From CAZSTA01 sp964609495 [NCBI: uncultured bacterium] (GTDB lineage: Bacteria; CAZSTA01), in NCBI GenBank assembly GCA_964609495.1, contig CAZSTA010000220.1, positions 1 to 5,843 on the forward strand: a stretch of DNA of 5,843 nt. Direction: 5' to 3'. The notes under the pieces were generated by a model. That model was given only the letters and a program-made list of their open reading frames with translations, made no database searches and was not told the origin of the DNA. Of this stretch, positions 1-5,792 are shown piece by piece. Within the stretch, counting starts at the first letter, position 1, and each line of letters opens with the position of its first letter. The position numbers and the translations under genes were made by a program.

Positions 1-1
1 A

Positions 2-22
2 ATCTGGGATCTGAGATCTAAT
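2..22. repeat. short tandem heptamer (ATCTGGG / ATCTGAG / ATCTAAT)
   Basis: Three consecutive 7-base units start with ATCT: ATCTGGG, ATCTGAG and a decayed ATCTAAT. The array touches the window edge, so more units may lie upstream. A looser relative (ATCTGAAATCAT) occurs near 155-166. It is short enough to be chance, hence the low confidence. No coding sequence overlaps it. Confidence 0.25.
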
Positions 23-37
23 TTACTTTGTATTACA

Positions 38-82
38 CCCTCCCCCTATCCCCCTTCCATCGAGGGAGGGGGGGAACTAAAG
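38..82 (+). repeat. interspersed hairpin repeat, copy A (C-rich arm, G-rich arm, AACTAAAG end)
   Basis: A C-rich arm (CCCTCCCCCTA then TCCCCCTTCC) is followed by a short centre (ATCGA), a G-rich arm (GGGAGGGGGGG) and the tail AACTAAAG. The arms can fold back on each other. The same layout and nearly the same bases recur at 5793-5835 in the same orientation, and a more degenerate copy lies at about 3459-3498. This is therefore a dispersed, probably non-autonomous repeat (REP or MITE-like) and not a gene-specific element. It lies upstream of the toxin-antitoxin promoter and could also act as a transcript-end hairpin for a gene to the left, but no T-run follows it. Confidence 0.75.
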
Positions 83-102
83 AGATCAGCTCTATCTCGA
101 TG

Positions 103-142
103 TCCCCTCTCCCCTCGTGGGAGAGGGCCAGGGTGAGGGGGA
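103..142 (+). repeat. G/C-rich palindromic repeat of a second type
   Basis: The arms CCCTCTCCC (105-113) and GGGAGAGGG (119-127) form a perfect 9-bp stem around the 5-base loop CTCGT. They are followed by CCAGGGTGAGGGGGA, whose G-run can pair instead with the outer TCCCC at 103-107. The consensus differs from copy A: it has the tail CCAGGGTGAGGGG and lacks ACTAAAG. I know very similar CCCTCACCCTGGCCCTCTCCC sequences as dispersed intergenic palindromes in many bacterial genomes. It sits only 20 bases after copy A, so the two make a compound repeat block ahead of the toxin-antitoxin module. Confidence 0.7.
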
Positions 143-207
143 ATTATAATTCGATCTGAAATCATTTTGATCCCCGATTCTATATGCATCCATCATCTTA
201 ATTGGCC

Positions 208-236
208 TTGACAAAAAATCTGTTGTATGATATTAT
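208..236 (+). promoter_or_regulatory. sigma70-type promoter of the toxin-antitoxin operon
   Basis: A perfect -35 hexamer TTGACA (208-213) and a -10 hexamer TATTAT (231-236; five of six match TATAAT) are separated by exactly 17 bases. Transcription would start near 242-244, giving a leader of about 50 bases before the antitoxin start codon at 295. It is the best promoter in the window and points only at the vapBC-like pair. Confidence 0.8.
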
Positions 237-238
237 GT

Positions 239-263
239 AAAGGCGAGATAAATTCTCGCTTTT
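239..263 (+). promoter_or_regulatory. inverted repeat at the transcription start; probable autoregulatory operator
   Basis: GCGAGA (243-248) and TCTCGC (254-259) flank the loop TAAAT. The stem extends outward through a G-T pair and three A-T pairs (239-241 with 261-263). It lies directly on the predicted start site of the 208-236 promoter, which is where toxin-antitoxin complexes typically bind to repress their own operon. The five T residues at 260-264 also give it the look of a small intrinsic terminator or attenuator in the leader. The sequence alone does not decide between operator and attenuator; I favour operator because of its position. Confidence 0.55.
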
Positions 264-294
264 TGAAATTATAATCTATTTGGAGGGGAAAGAG

Positions 295-552
295 ATGTTA
301 GCTATAAAAGGTATTTATGATGGCAAAACTATCAGGCCGTTAGAACCTATAAATATAAAGACACCCTACATCGTAGTTATTACCTTTATCGAACCTGCTC
401 AAAAAGAAATTGGAATAGAAGATGGGAAAGAAGCTACTGAGGATTTTCTGAAATTATGTGGCAAGTGGAAAGATGAGAGAAGTGCCGAAGAGATAATCGA
501 GGATATATATTCCTCTCGCCGAAGCTCTTATAGATTAAAGGAAGGATTATGA
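295..552 (+). CDS. VapB-type antitoxin, AF2212/DUF104-like
   Basis: This 85-residue protein is the likely antitoxin that binds and neutralises the PIN ribonuclease encoded next and represses the shared promoter. The N-terminus (MLAIKGIYDGKTIRPLEPI) has the pattern I know from AF2212/DUF104-like antitoxins: an initial beta strand, then a basic-hydrophobic turn and PLEP, followed by a second beta strand (about residues 24-32). The C-terminal part (about 57-80; WKDERSAEEIIEDIYSSR) is the acidic/amphipathic helix plus SRR tail typical of VapB partners, which wraps the toxin. I chose ATG at 295 because GGAGGGG (282-288) lies 6 bases upstream as Shine-Dalgarno. A TTG at 280 would extend the frame by five residues but would place that site inside the coding sequence. 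The stop codon overlaps the toxin start (ATGA, 549-552), indicating translational coupling. The gene is AT-rich compared with the large minus-strand genes. The toxin-antitoxin role is secure; the exact family name is less so. Confidence 0.85.
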   Translation: MLAIKGIYDGKTIRPLEPINIKTPYIVVITFIEPAQKEIGIEDGKEATEDFLKLCGKWKDERSAEEIIEDIYSSRRSSYRLKEGL

Positions 553-947
553 GATATATTCTTGATACAGATGTTCTCATCTATTTGCTAAAGGGTAATA
601 AGATTCTGCAGGATAAGGTTAGAGAAGTAGGTATCTATTCAATAGGTATATCGGTAATCTCTCTAGCTGAGCTTTATTTCGGAGCTTATAATTCCAGTAA
701 AGTCGATGATAATCTTAAGTTAGTCGAGAGATTCTGTCAAAAATTAAATATATATACTGATGATGAGAGGATGGCTAAAATATTTGGAAAAGTAAAAGCA
801 AATCTGAAATCATCTGGACAGATGATAGAAGATTTTGATATCTTAATAGCTGGCATAGCTATTGTAAATGATTGTACTCTAATAACTAACAATGAAAGAC
901 ACTTCAGCAGAATACCAGATTTAAAGATAGAGAACTGGCTAAGATAG
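549..947 (+). CDS. vapC: VapC-type toxin, PIN-domain ribonuclease
   Basis: This 132-residue, full-length single-domain PIN protein is the toxin partner: a metal-dependent endoribonuclease of the VapC family, acting in the cytoplasm on RNA (tRNA or rRNA in characterised members). The signatures are in order. LDTDVLIYLLKG near the N-terminus gives catalytic Asp6 with Asp8. SVISLAELYFGA gives Glu41. EDFDILIAGIAI gives Asp97. LITNNERHFSRIPDLKIENW (111-130) is the usual C-terminal motif, with Asn114/Asn115 at the fourth metal-site position, as in many VapC proteins. No acidic residue needed for catalysis is missing. It starts within the antitoxin stop codon (ATGA) and has no separate strong ribosome site, so translation is probably coupled. 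Local GC is low: a hand count of 541-600 gives about 30%, against about 52% for 1621-1680 in the neighbouring gene. This suggests lateral acquisition. No T-rich terminator hairpin is obvious after it. Confidence 0.93.
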   Translation: MRYILDTDVLIYLLKGNKILQDKVREVGIYSIGISVISLAELYFGAYNSSKVDDNLKLVERFCQKLNIYTDDERMAKIFGKVKANLKSSGQMIEDFDILIAGIAIVNDCTLITNNERHFSRIPDLKIENWLR

Positions 948-1004
948 ATATCTTTGATATATATGATTTCTGGCAAATTAGATAAAATATCTCACCGAAT
1001 ATGC

Positions 1005-1018
1005 CGGTTTATAAACCG
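1005..1018. other. perfect 14-bp palindrome in the convergent spacer
   Basis: CGGTTTATAAACCG is a perfect palindrome midway between the 3' ends of the toxin gene and the convergent minus-strand gene. As RNA it could form a 5-6-bp hairpin on either strand, so it might help terminate both transcripts, but neither side has a strong T-run. It could also be a protein-binding site. The rest of 948-1069 is AT-rich, with no open frame of note. Confidence 0.45.
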
Positions 1019-1049
1019 TTAAGCAATTTATTATTGTTAACTACTATGA

Positions 1050-1075
1050 AGTTGAGATAAATATCAACCTCAACT
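1050..1075 (-). terminator. weak hairpin at the 3' end of the 784-residue gene
   Basis: AGTTGAG (1050-1056) and CTCAACT (1069-1075) are a 7-bp inverted repeat with a 12-base loop. It overlaps the last Ser codon and TGA stop of the minus-strand gene. On the minus strand the downstream sequence is AT-rich but lacks a clean run of T. It is at best a weak terminator or a transcript-end stabiliser. Confidence 0.3.
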
Positions 1076-3424
1076 CAGGATAACATCTATCTCCTTCACC
1101 TCATTAGGCTTGAACTCGATATCGAAGAAAGCTTTCCCATCCTCCACCTCGATCGTCTTATCCCCCCAAGTTACCTTCCCTTTGGGTATATCGAGCAACC
1201 CAAGACGATAGCTTGCCTTAGACTTCAATATATTACGAGCCTTAATCATCAGCTTATTACCACTTTCTCTGGCGTCTAATAGCTCAAGGGAGTCTAAAGC
1301 CTCCCCATTCTTCCACTTGAAGCTATAGCAGAAGCTCCCGATCTCATCCAAGATGAAGATGAGCTCTAAGGGCATCACCAGACCAAAGACCGAGTAGAAA
1401 GGAGCGCGACGAATCTGGATATCGCCCTTTCTGGTATTATAGATCGTCGCTCGCGAGGGATAACAAGCGGAGGTATTCATAACATCCTCAACTTGCGCTC
1501 CAACGAAATCCTCATCCTCAATCTTGACCTCCATATAATTCTCATTCAACCATTTGATTAGCTCAGGAGTGAAGAGCAACTGAGTCCCTTGATGAAGCAC
1601 TGTCCTTGCTCTTTGGAGATAACGTTTATTCCCCGTCCACTGCCATAGCTTGCACCAATCATAGGCCGCAGGAGAGAAAGCGTATTGAAGTCCATTGAAC
1701 TCAACACTGATCTGAGTTCCGCCGATCGTCCTATACCTATAATGTCCTAAAGGCATATCCTCGGGGAAACAAACGTTATAGTGCCACTGCCAAGTAGCGA
1801 GCCAACCACTAGCTCTGATCGCTGCAGCCAGCCACTTCTTATCCTCGGTTGCCTCATATAGCATATTGAATCCCCTCAAAGCTCCCTGACCAGCCCTCTT
1901 ATCGAGGCAATGCGTGTCCTGTTCCGATTTCCAATAGGCTTCATTGCGTAAGGCGAAGTTCAATATATCCGTTCCGATCCTCTCCGCGTATCTCAGATAG
2001 TTTGGCTCCTTCGTAATATTGTAAAGCTCGATATAAGCCCAGATCAGATATGAGGTAGAGGTAAAGCCATTTTCAGAGGGGCTTCCATAGACAGGAGAGG
2101 CGTCGAGTCCTCTAACTCTTCCAGGGATATCACCATCAGGCCATAACTGAATTATCCTCCCACAAACACCCCTAACTTGCTCAAGCCAAGGGGCTACCTC
2201 ATCACCTAATAGCTCGTAGCCCTTCAAGATCCAATACAGCTCCTCGCCCAGCGGATTCATATCGATATTGCCATGATCTGAGCAATAGGTCCCCCAGCGC
2301 CAATTCTCCTCTTGCTCCTCAAAGGTCCAATTAAACTCTTTAAAATAGACAACTGGATAGAACAATCCACACTCCGCCCTTCCATTATCTAAGAAGAAGT
2401 CGATTGCACTCTTACCGTATTGATGTGCTTTCTCATCCTCCTCTCTCACATAGCGAAGCAAAGAGTGATAGGAAGCTACCCCTTGATATCCACTCCAAGA
2501 GAAGCCAGCATAAGGATGCAACTTATCCCCAGAGCTTTTAGCTACATACCACACGGTATATTTCTTTTCCCCCACCTCTCGTTCTCTCAATAGCCCCTTA
2601 CCCGGCTCTTGGAGCAGATTTTTCATCTTGGCGGAATATAACTCGGAGAGCGACATCCCTAGTCTGGTGGGATTATCGGGATAGAGGATATCCCAGGCTG
2701 TATCTATCACCTGGGCGTAACCATTCTTCACCGTTGGTACATCTTCGGTCTCTGGAGCGATCTTTCCCAGATAGACATATATAAACTTCTCCGCTAGCAA
2801 GCCATTATCCACCGTAATCCTCTTGTCCTCATAGACTCCGCGGCTGGAGATTATATCGGTATAAGGAAAGGAGATTATAAGGCGATGGGTTTTATTCCTC
2901 TCATCCACTTTTATACAGGCGCTGGTAAGAGGATCTTCCAGAGAATATTGAGGAGCAACCCAGAGCCCAAGCACATAATCTTTATTCTCCAAAGTTAAGC
3001 AACTAGGCACTGAGAATCTATCCTCACGTAGCTCGTCTCCTAGTTTATGGGGACTCCGTCCGAATTGATTTCCATTCCAGATGCGTCCGCAATAGGTATA
3101 ATACTCCAAGTCCTCGAAAAAGAGGGAGGATACGAACTCATTTATGATCTTTACATCTTCCAACTTCTCCCCCTCATATCTCCAAATCTGCCTTAAACAT
3201 AAAGTATCATCGTTGACTTCATTGATATCCTCGACGAGGATAAACTTTCCCTCCTCTAAATCAGCTTCATATTGAAGCTTCGGACTTCCGTTCCTTTGAA
3301 AGGACCGAAGGGTGAAGTTAAAGCGTCTCTTTCCCACTAAAACCGTGGGAAGGTGAGATAAGACGACATCTCCCTTATGAGCTAATTCTAACTCTGGGAA
3401 AAATAGACCTTTTATTAATTCCAT
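1070..3424 (-). CDS. unassigned alpha/alpha-toroid protein, probable carbohydrate-active enzyme
   Basis: I do not recognise a named family for this 784-residue protein. Residues 1-240 look beta-rich. Residues about 250-625 alternate helices and loops rich in Trp, Tyr and Gly, as in six-hairpin (alpha/alpha)6 glycosidase-like folds: FSWSGYQGVASYHSLLRYV (308-326), WRWGTYCSDHGNIDMNPLGEE (376-396), LWPDGDIPG (427-435), VYGSPSENGFTSTSYLIWAY (445-464), AGQGALRGFNMLYEATEDKKW (511-531) and GTQISVEFNGLQYAF (569-583). Residues about 660-784 are again beta-rich, resembling a C-terminal sandwich. Asp388, Asp441, Glu451 and Glu575 are candidate catalytic acids by context only. No signal peptide or membrane segment is visible, so it is probably cytoplasmic. 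ATG at 3424 is supported by GAGGTGA (3432-3438) 7 bases upstream; the stop is TGA at 1070-1072. It lies 67 bp downstream of the GH63-like gene on the same strand, suggesting action on the same or successive saccharide substrates. An epimerase or lyase with the same toroid fold remains possible. Confidence 0.8.
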   Translation of the reverse strand: MELIKGLFFPELELAHKGDVVLSHLPTVLVGKRRFNFTLRSFQRNGSPKLQYEADLEEGKFILVEDINEVNDDTLCLRQIWRYEGEKLEDVKIINEFVSSLFFEDLEYYTYCGRIWNGNQFGRSPHKLGDELREDRFSVPSCLTLENKDYVLGLWVAPQYSLEDPLTSACIKVDERNKTHRLIISFPYTDIISSRGVYEDKRITVDNGLLAEKFIYVYLGKIAPETEDVPTVKNGYAQVIDTAWDILYPDNPTRLGMSLSELYSAKMKNLLQEPGKGLLREREVGEKKYTVWYVAKSSGDKLHPYAGFSWSGYQGVASYHSLLRYVREEDEKAHQYGKSAIDFFLDNGRAECGLFYPVVYFKEFNWTFEEQEENWRWGTYCSDHGNIDMNPLGEELYWILKGYELLGDEVAPWLEQVRGVCGRIIQLWPDGDIPGRVRGLDASPVYGSPSENGFTSTSYLIWAYIELYNITKEPNYLRYAERIGTDILNFALRNEAYWKSEQDTHCLDKRAGQGALRGFNMLYEATEDKKWLAAAIRASGWLATWQWHYNVCFPEDMPLGHYRYRTIGGTQISVEFNGLQYAFSPAAYDWCKLWQWTGNKRYLQRARTVLHQGTQLLFTPELIKWLNENYMEVKIEDEDFVGAQVEDVMNTSACYPSRATIYNTRKGDIQIRRAPFYSVFGLVMPLELIFILDEIGSFCYSFKWKNGEALDSLELLDARESGNKLMIKARNILKSKASYRLGLLDIPKGKVTWGDKTIEVEDGKAFFDIEFKPNEVKEIDVILS

Positions 3425-3431
3425 CGCTTTA

Positions 3432-3438
3432 TCACCTC
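3432..3438 (-). promoter_or_regulatory. Shine-Dalgarno of the 784-residue gene
   Basis: GAGGTGA on the minus strand is followed by 7 bases and ATG (3424-3422). It fixes the start and shows that this second gene of the pair is translated from its own site, without coupling to the upstream stop codon. Confidence 0.8.
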
Positions 3439-3458
3439 GTTAATTATAGCTGGCTCTT

Positions 3459-3498
3459 CCCCTCTTTTAGTAAGGAGAGGGGGGACAGAGTCTAAAGT
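3459..3498 (+). repeat. interspersed hairpin repeat, copy B (degenerate), overlapping the stop of the GH63-like gene
   Basis: CCCCTC (3459-3464) pairs with GAGGGG (3477-3482), and the hairpin is followed by GGAC-AGAGTC-TAAAG. This matches the tail of the other copies (GGGGGGACTAAAG) apart from a six-base insertion. The orientation is the same as copies A and C; the C-rich arm is shorter. It fills most of the spacer between the two minus-strand genes, so their joint transcript would carry a hairpin there. Its end, CTAAAG, read on the minus strand as CTTTAG, is the last Leu codon and the TAG stop of the GH63-like gene. Confidence 0.6.
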
Positions 3499-5756
3499 TC
3501 TAATTCTAATCTGCCTAATTTCTTACTTTCCCCCCTCAATTCGCTATCGATATATACCTTTAATCCTTCCTCTTTATCCCAGGTGACCTTCACCCAATGT
3601 CCGTTATACCTAACCTTATCTAAGCAGAAATTATCAAGCTCGAAGGGTAAAGGCTCCACCCTGAACTTGTTATTAGTAAGAGGCTGTAAACCAGCTACAT
3701 ATTTGATTATCAGATCCACTACCCAAGAGTGCTGATAATCATTGACACCGCGATAGGTGCAAGCCTTTCCGTTGAAGGGGTTATAATGCTCATAGCAATT
3801 CGGACGCTCTATATTCTGATCGTAGAACATCATCTTAATGAACTTGCGGATCAACTCTGCTGCCTTCGACCTCAGAGCTGGATCTAAGGAGAGCGAAGCT
3901 CGAGCTAAAGCCTCAGCCACATGGCTATTAGTCATAGGCCATACCCGACCGTTCCAGGGACAATCGTGACGCTTATCCTTCCACTCCGCCCAAGAGCTAA
4001 AGTAGGGATCATCAATACTGGTGGAGGGAACTGGCCACTCGGTCCAGAACTCATCTGGGTTAAGCAGATGTTTTCTTATCGCAGATAGATGGACCTCAGA
4101 GGCAAGATCGGTCATAAAGGGATAGAAACATACCGCCGCCTTATAGGGAGATTTCTCCCAAGTTTTAGGGGCAACATCACAGAAGATATTTCGCTCTCCA
4201 TCCCACATCTTCGTTAATATCGCCTCTTTAGTGGTCTTGGCTCGCTCATCCCAAACCTCAGCTTCGTCCTTCTTGCCCAATTGCCGCGCCATCTCGGCTA
4301 AACTTCGCTGTAATTCATACATATACACTGTGGCATCTATCCCCTTGAGTTGAATTGGTCCCCACTCATCCGCTTTCTCATCGACAAAGAGATAGCGACT
4401 CATATACTCCTGTCCGGTCTCCCCTTGATCCACCACATCATAAAGGGAACTATTCTCTTTATCTCGTTCGGTATCAAAATATTCCATATATAACTTCAGA
4501 GGCTCATAAACTTTGCGTAGAAACTCGAGATCGGGGTGAACTTTGTCCAATTCTAAAACCCCATATCCCCAGTTAGCATGATACATATTAGGAGTGTTAT
4601 AGTGCGCTCCCACTCCCCCAGGGATATAGCCATTATCCAATTGATTCTCGATGAAGTTTAGGATACTCCCCTGCGCCAGGTCAGGATTATGCATCCATCG
4701 GGCTTCTAACATATGACATTGAGCGCTGTAGCTGATGTGATTGCGAAACCAATCCTCATTTGGTCCCTCAAAGACGCAGGGATATTCGAGATTGAACTTC
4801 TTTACATTTATAGAATTAAGTTTCAATCCATACCAACGATACCAATAATACTTTTGAATATAGGGATCACTGCACCCGAAATGAGGAACGTTGGAGAAGA
4901 AGTTATGCCATTTATCGATACTTATCTGGACCGGATCTCCCTGTAAGGTATCATCTAGATTCTTCCTAGCTTCCTCTCTATCGGTTGAGATGCTACAAGA
5001 GGAGGTAAACGAGAATGGACTTTTAGCAGGAACTTCGATCTCATAGTGCAATCCCATATACATAAAGTTGGCTCGATGCATATCCAAGCTACTCGTCTTT
5101 ATCTCATCCTTCAAGCGATCACCTGTTATCTTCTCGTAGAAAGGAGTTAGATGCCAGAATGGATAGTTAGGCGAAACCCCAGCAGGAATCTCGGAAATAT
5201 TGATGCTATAGGAGGTCAGGGGTAAATCGATTCCAAGCGCATAAAATAAATTAATCGGTGTTGGAGCAGAACTTCGCTTGCTCTCTTGTTCAAAGGTTAA
5301 GCGCTCATCTTCGATATTGGGATCGATTATCTTCCCCGTTTCATCCATTCGTTGGCACGTCCAAAGCACCAGCTCTAACTTCTTATCATCCTCTCCTTCA
5401 TTATCTATCTCTATCACCGAGACAAAGCTATCATTGGCAAGAACAACCTTGCGCTCTCTGAAGCTCAATTCTCCAGCCTTATAATTCGTGGTCAACTCGC
5501 TTGGTCTCCACCTCCTGCTCTCGACCTTTAGCGCCAGAGGTTGGAGATCCTCATCGAGGAAAGTCATAGTATAGATCGGTTGCAAGCGATATCCCAAATA
5601 GTAGCCGAGATCCCAAAAGCCAGGGTAGTCGAGAAATAGAGGGAAGCCCGCTGACCAGATAGTCGCTCCTCCTCCGCCTAAGAACCACTTATCAGTCCTG
5701 CTTAAATAATCTAATATGTCCTGTCCTCCAACTTCGACCGCTTCTATCTGTGACAT
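3492..5756 (-). CDS. GH63/MGH1-like (alpha/alpha)6-barrel glycoside hydrolase homologue
   Basis: This 754-residue protein probably cleaves alpha-glycosidic bonds in an oligosaccharide or glycoside such as a mannosylglycerate-type compound; the substrate cannot be read from the sequence. Residues 1 to about 280 are a beta-rich N-terminal domain. The helical barrel spans about 290-690. Its GH63-type landmarks are WFRNHISYSAQ (336-346, at the usual W-D-S/T position), NQLDNGYIPGG (371-381), DQGETGQEYMSRY (443-455, at the general-acid region), DATVYMYELQRSLAEMARQLG (474-494), WNGRVWPMTNSH (601-612), CYEHYNPFNG (654-663, with Glu656 as probable general base) and HSWVVDLIIKY (676-686). Two acid-side positions differ from the textbook consensus: Asn339 stands where Asp is common, and the usual SGxDNSP is replaced by QGETGQE. 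A small beta region ends the protein. No signal peptide is visible. AAGGAGG (5768-5774) lies 11 bases before ATG. It is the first gene of a probable two-gene operon. The fold is confident; the activity is not. Confidence 0.85.
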   Translation of the reverse strand: MSQIEAVEVGGQDILDYLSRTDKWFLGGGGATIWSAGFPLFLDYPGFWDLGYYLGYRLQPIYTMTFLDEDLQPLALKVESRRWRPSELTTNYKAGELSFRERKVVLANDSFVSVIEIDNEGEDDKKLELVLWTCQRMDETGKIIDPNIEDERLTFEQESKRSSAPTPINLFYALGIDLPLTSYSINISEIPAGVSPNYPFWHLTPFYEKITGDRLKDEIKTSSLDMHRANFMYMGLHYEIEVPAKSPFSFTSSCSISTDREEARKNLDDTLQGDPVQISIDKWHNFFSNVPHFGCSDPYIQKYYWYRWYGLKLNSINVKKFNLEYPCVFEGPNEDWFRNHISYSAQCHMLEARWMHNPDLAQGSILNFIENQLDNGYIPGGVGAHYNTPNMYHANWGYGVLELDKVHPDLEFLRKVYEPLKLYMEYFDTERDKENSSLYDVVDQGETGQEYMSRYLFVDEKADEWGPIQLKGIDATVYMYELQRSLAEMARQLGKKDEAEVWDERAKTTKEAILTKMWDGERNIFCDVAPKTWEKSPYKAAVCFYPFMTDLASEVHLSAIRKHLLNPDEFWTEWPVPSTSIDDPYFSSWAEWKDKRHDCPWNGRVWPMTNSHVAEALARASLSLDPALRSKAAELIRKFIKMMFYDQNIERPNCYEHYNPFNGKACTYRGVNDYQHSWVVDLIIKYVAGLQPLTNNKFRVEPLPFELDNFCLDKVRYNGHWVKVTWDKEEGLKVYIDSELRGESKKLGRLELEL

Positions 5757-5767
5757 AATGATAACTT

Positions 5768-5774
5768 CCTCCTT
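5768..5774 (-). promoter_or_regulatory. Shine-Dalgarno of the GH63-like gene
   Basis: AAGGAGG on the minus strand precedes ATG (5756-5754) by 11 bases, longer than the usual 5-9. It is the only strong ribosome site near the start, and no other start codon in frame lies closer to it. Confidence 0.7.
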
Positions 5775-5792
5775 AAATTATGATATAAATCC

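Noticed and set aside
38-142. CRISPR array
   Set aside because: The two palindromes differ in sequence and there are no regular spacers or repeated units.
280-294. TTG start giving a five-residue longer antitoxin
   Set aside because: The GGAGGGG ribosome site would lie inside the coding sequence; ATG at 295 is correctly spaced and begins the family pattern.
737-976. minus-strand open frame of 79 residues
   Set aside because: It is the antisense shadow of the PIN toxin gene, with no ribosome site or family pattern.
948-1069. intrinsic terminator after the toxin gene
   Set aside because: No G/C-rich stem followed by a T-run on the plus strand; only AT-rich hairpins and the palindrome are present.
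4355-5484. plus-strand open frames of 67-77 residues inside the GH63-like gene
   Set aside because: They are antisense to a long, well-supported coding region and encode low-complexity, non-family-like peptides.
3380-5756. signal peptides on the two large proteins
   Set aside because: The N-termini (MELIKGLFFPELELAH and MSQIEAVEVGGQDIL) lack a basic n-region with a hydrophobic core and cleavage site.
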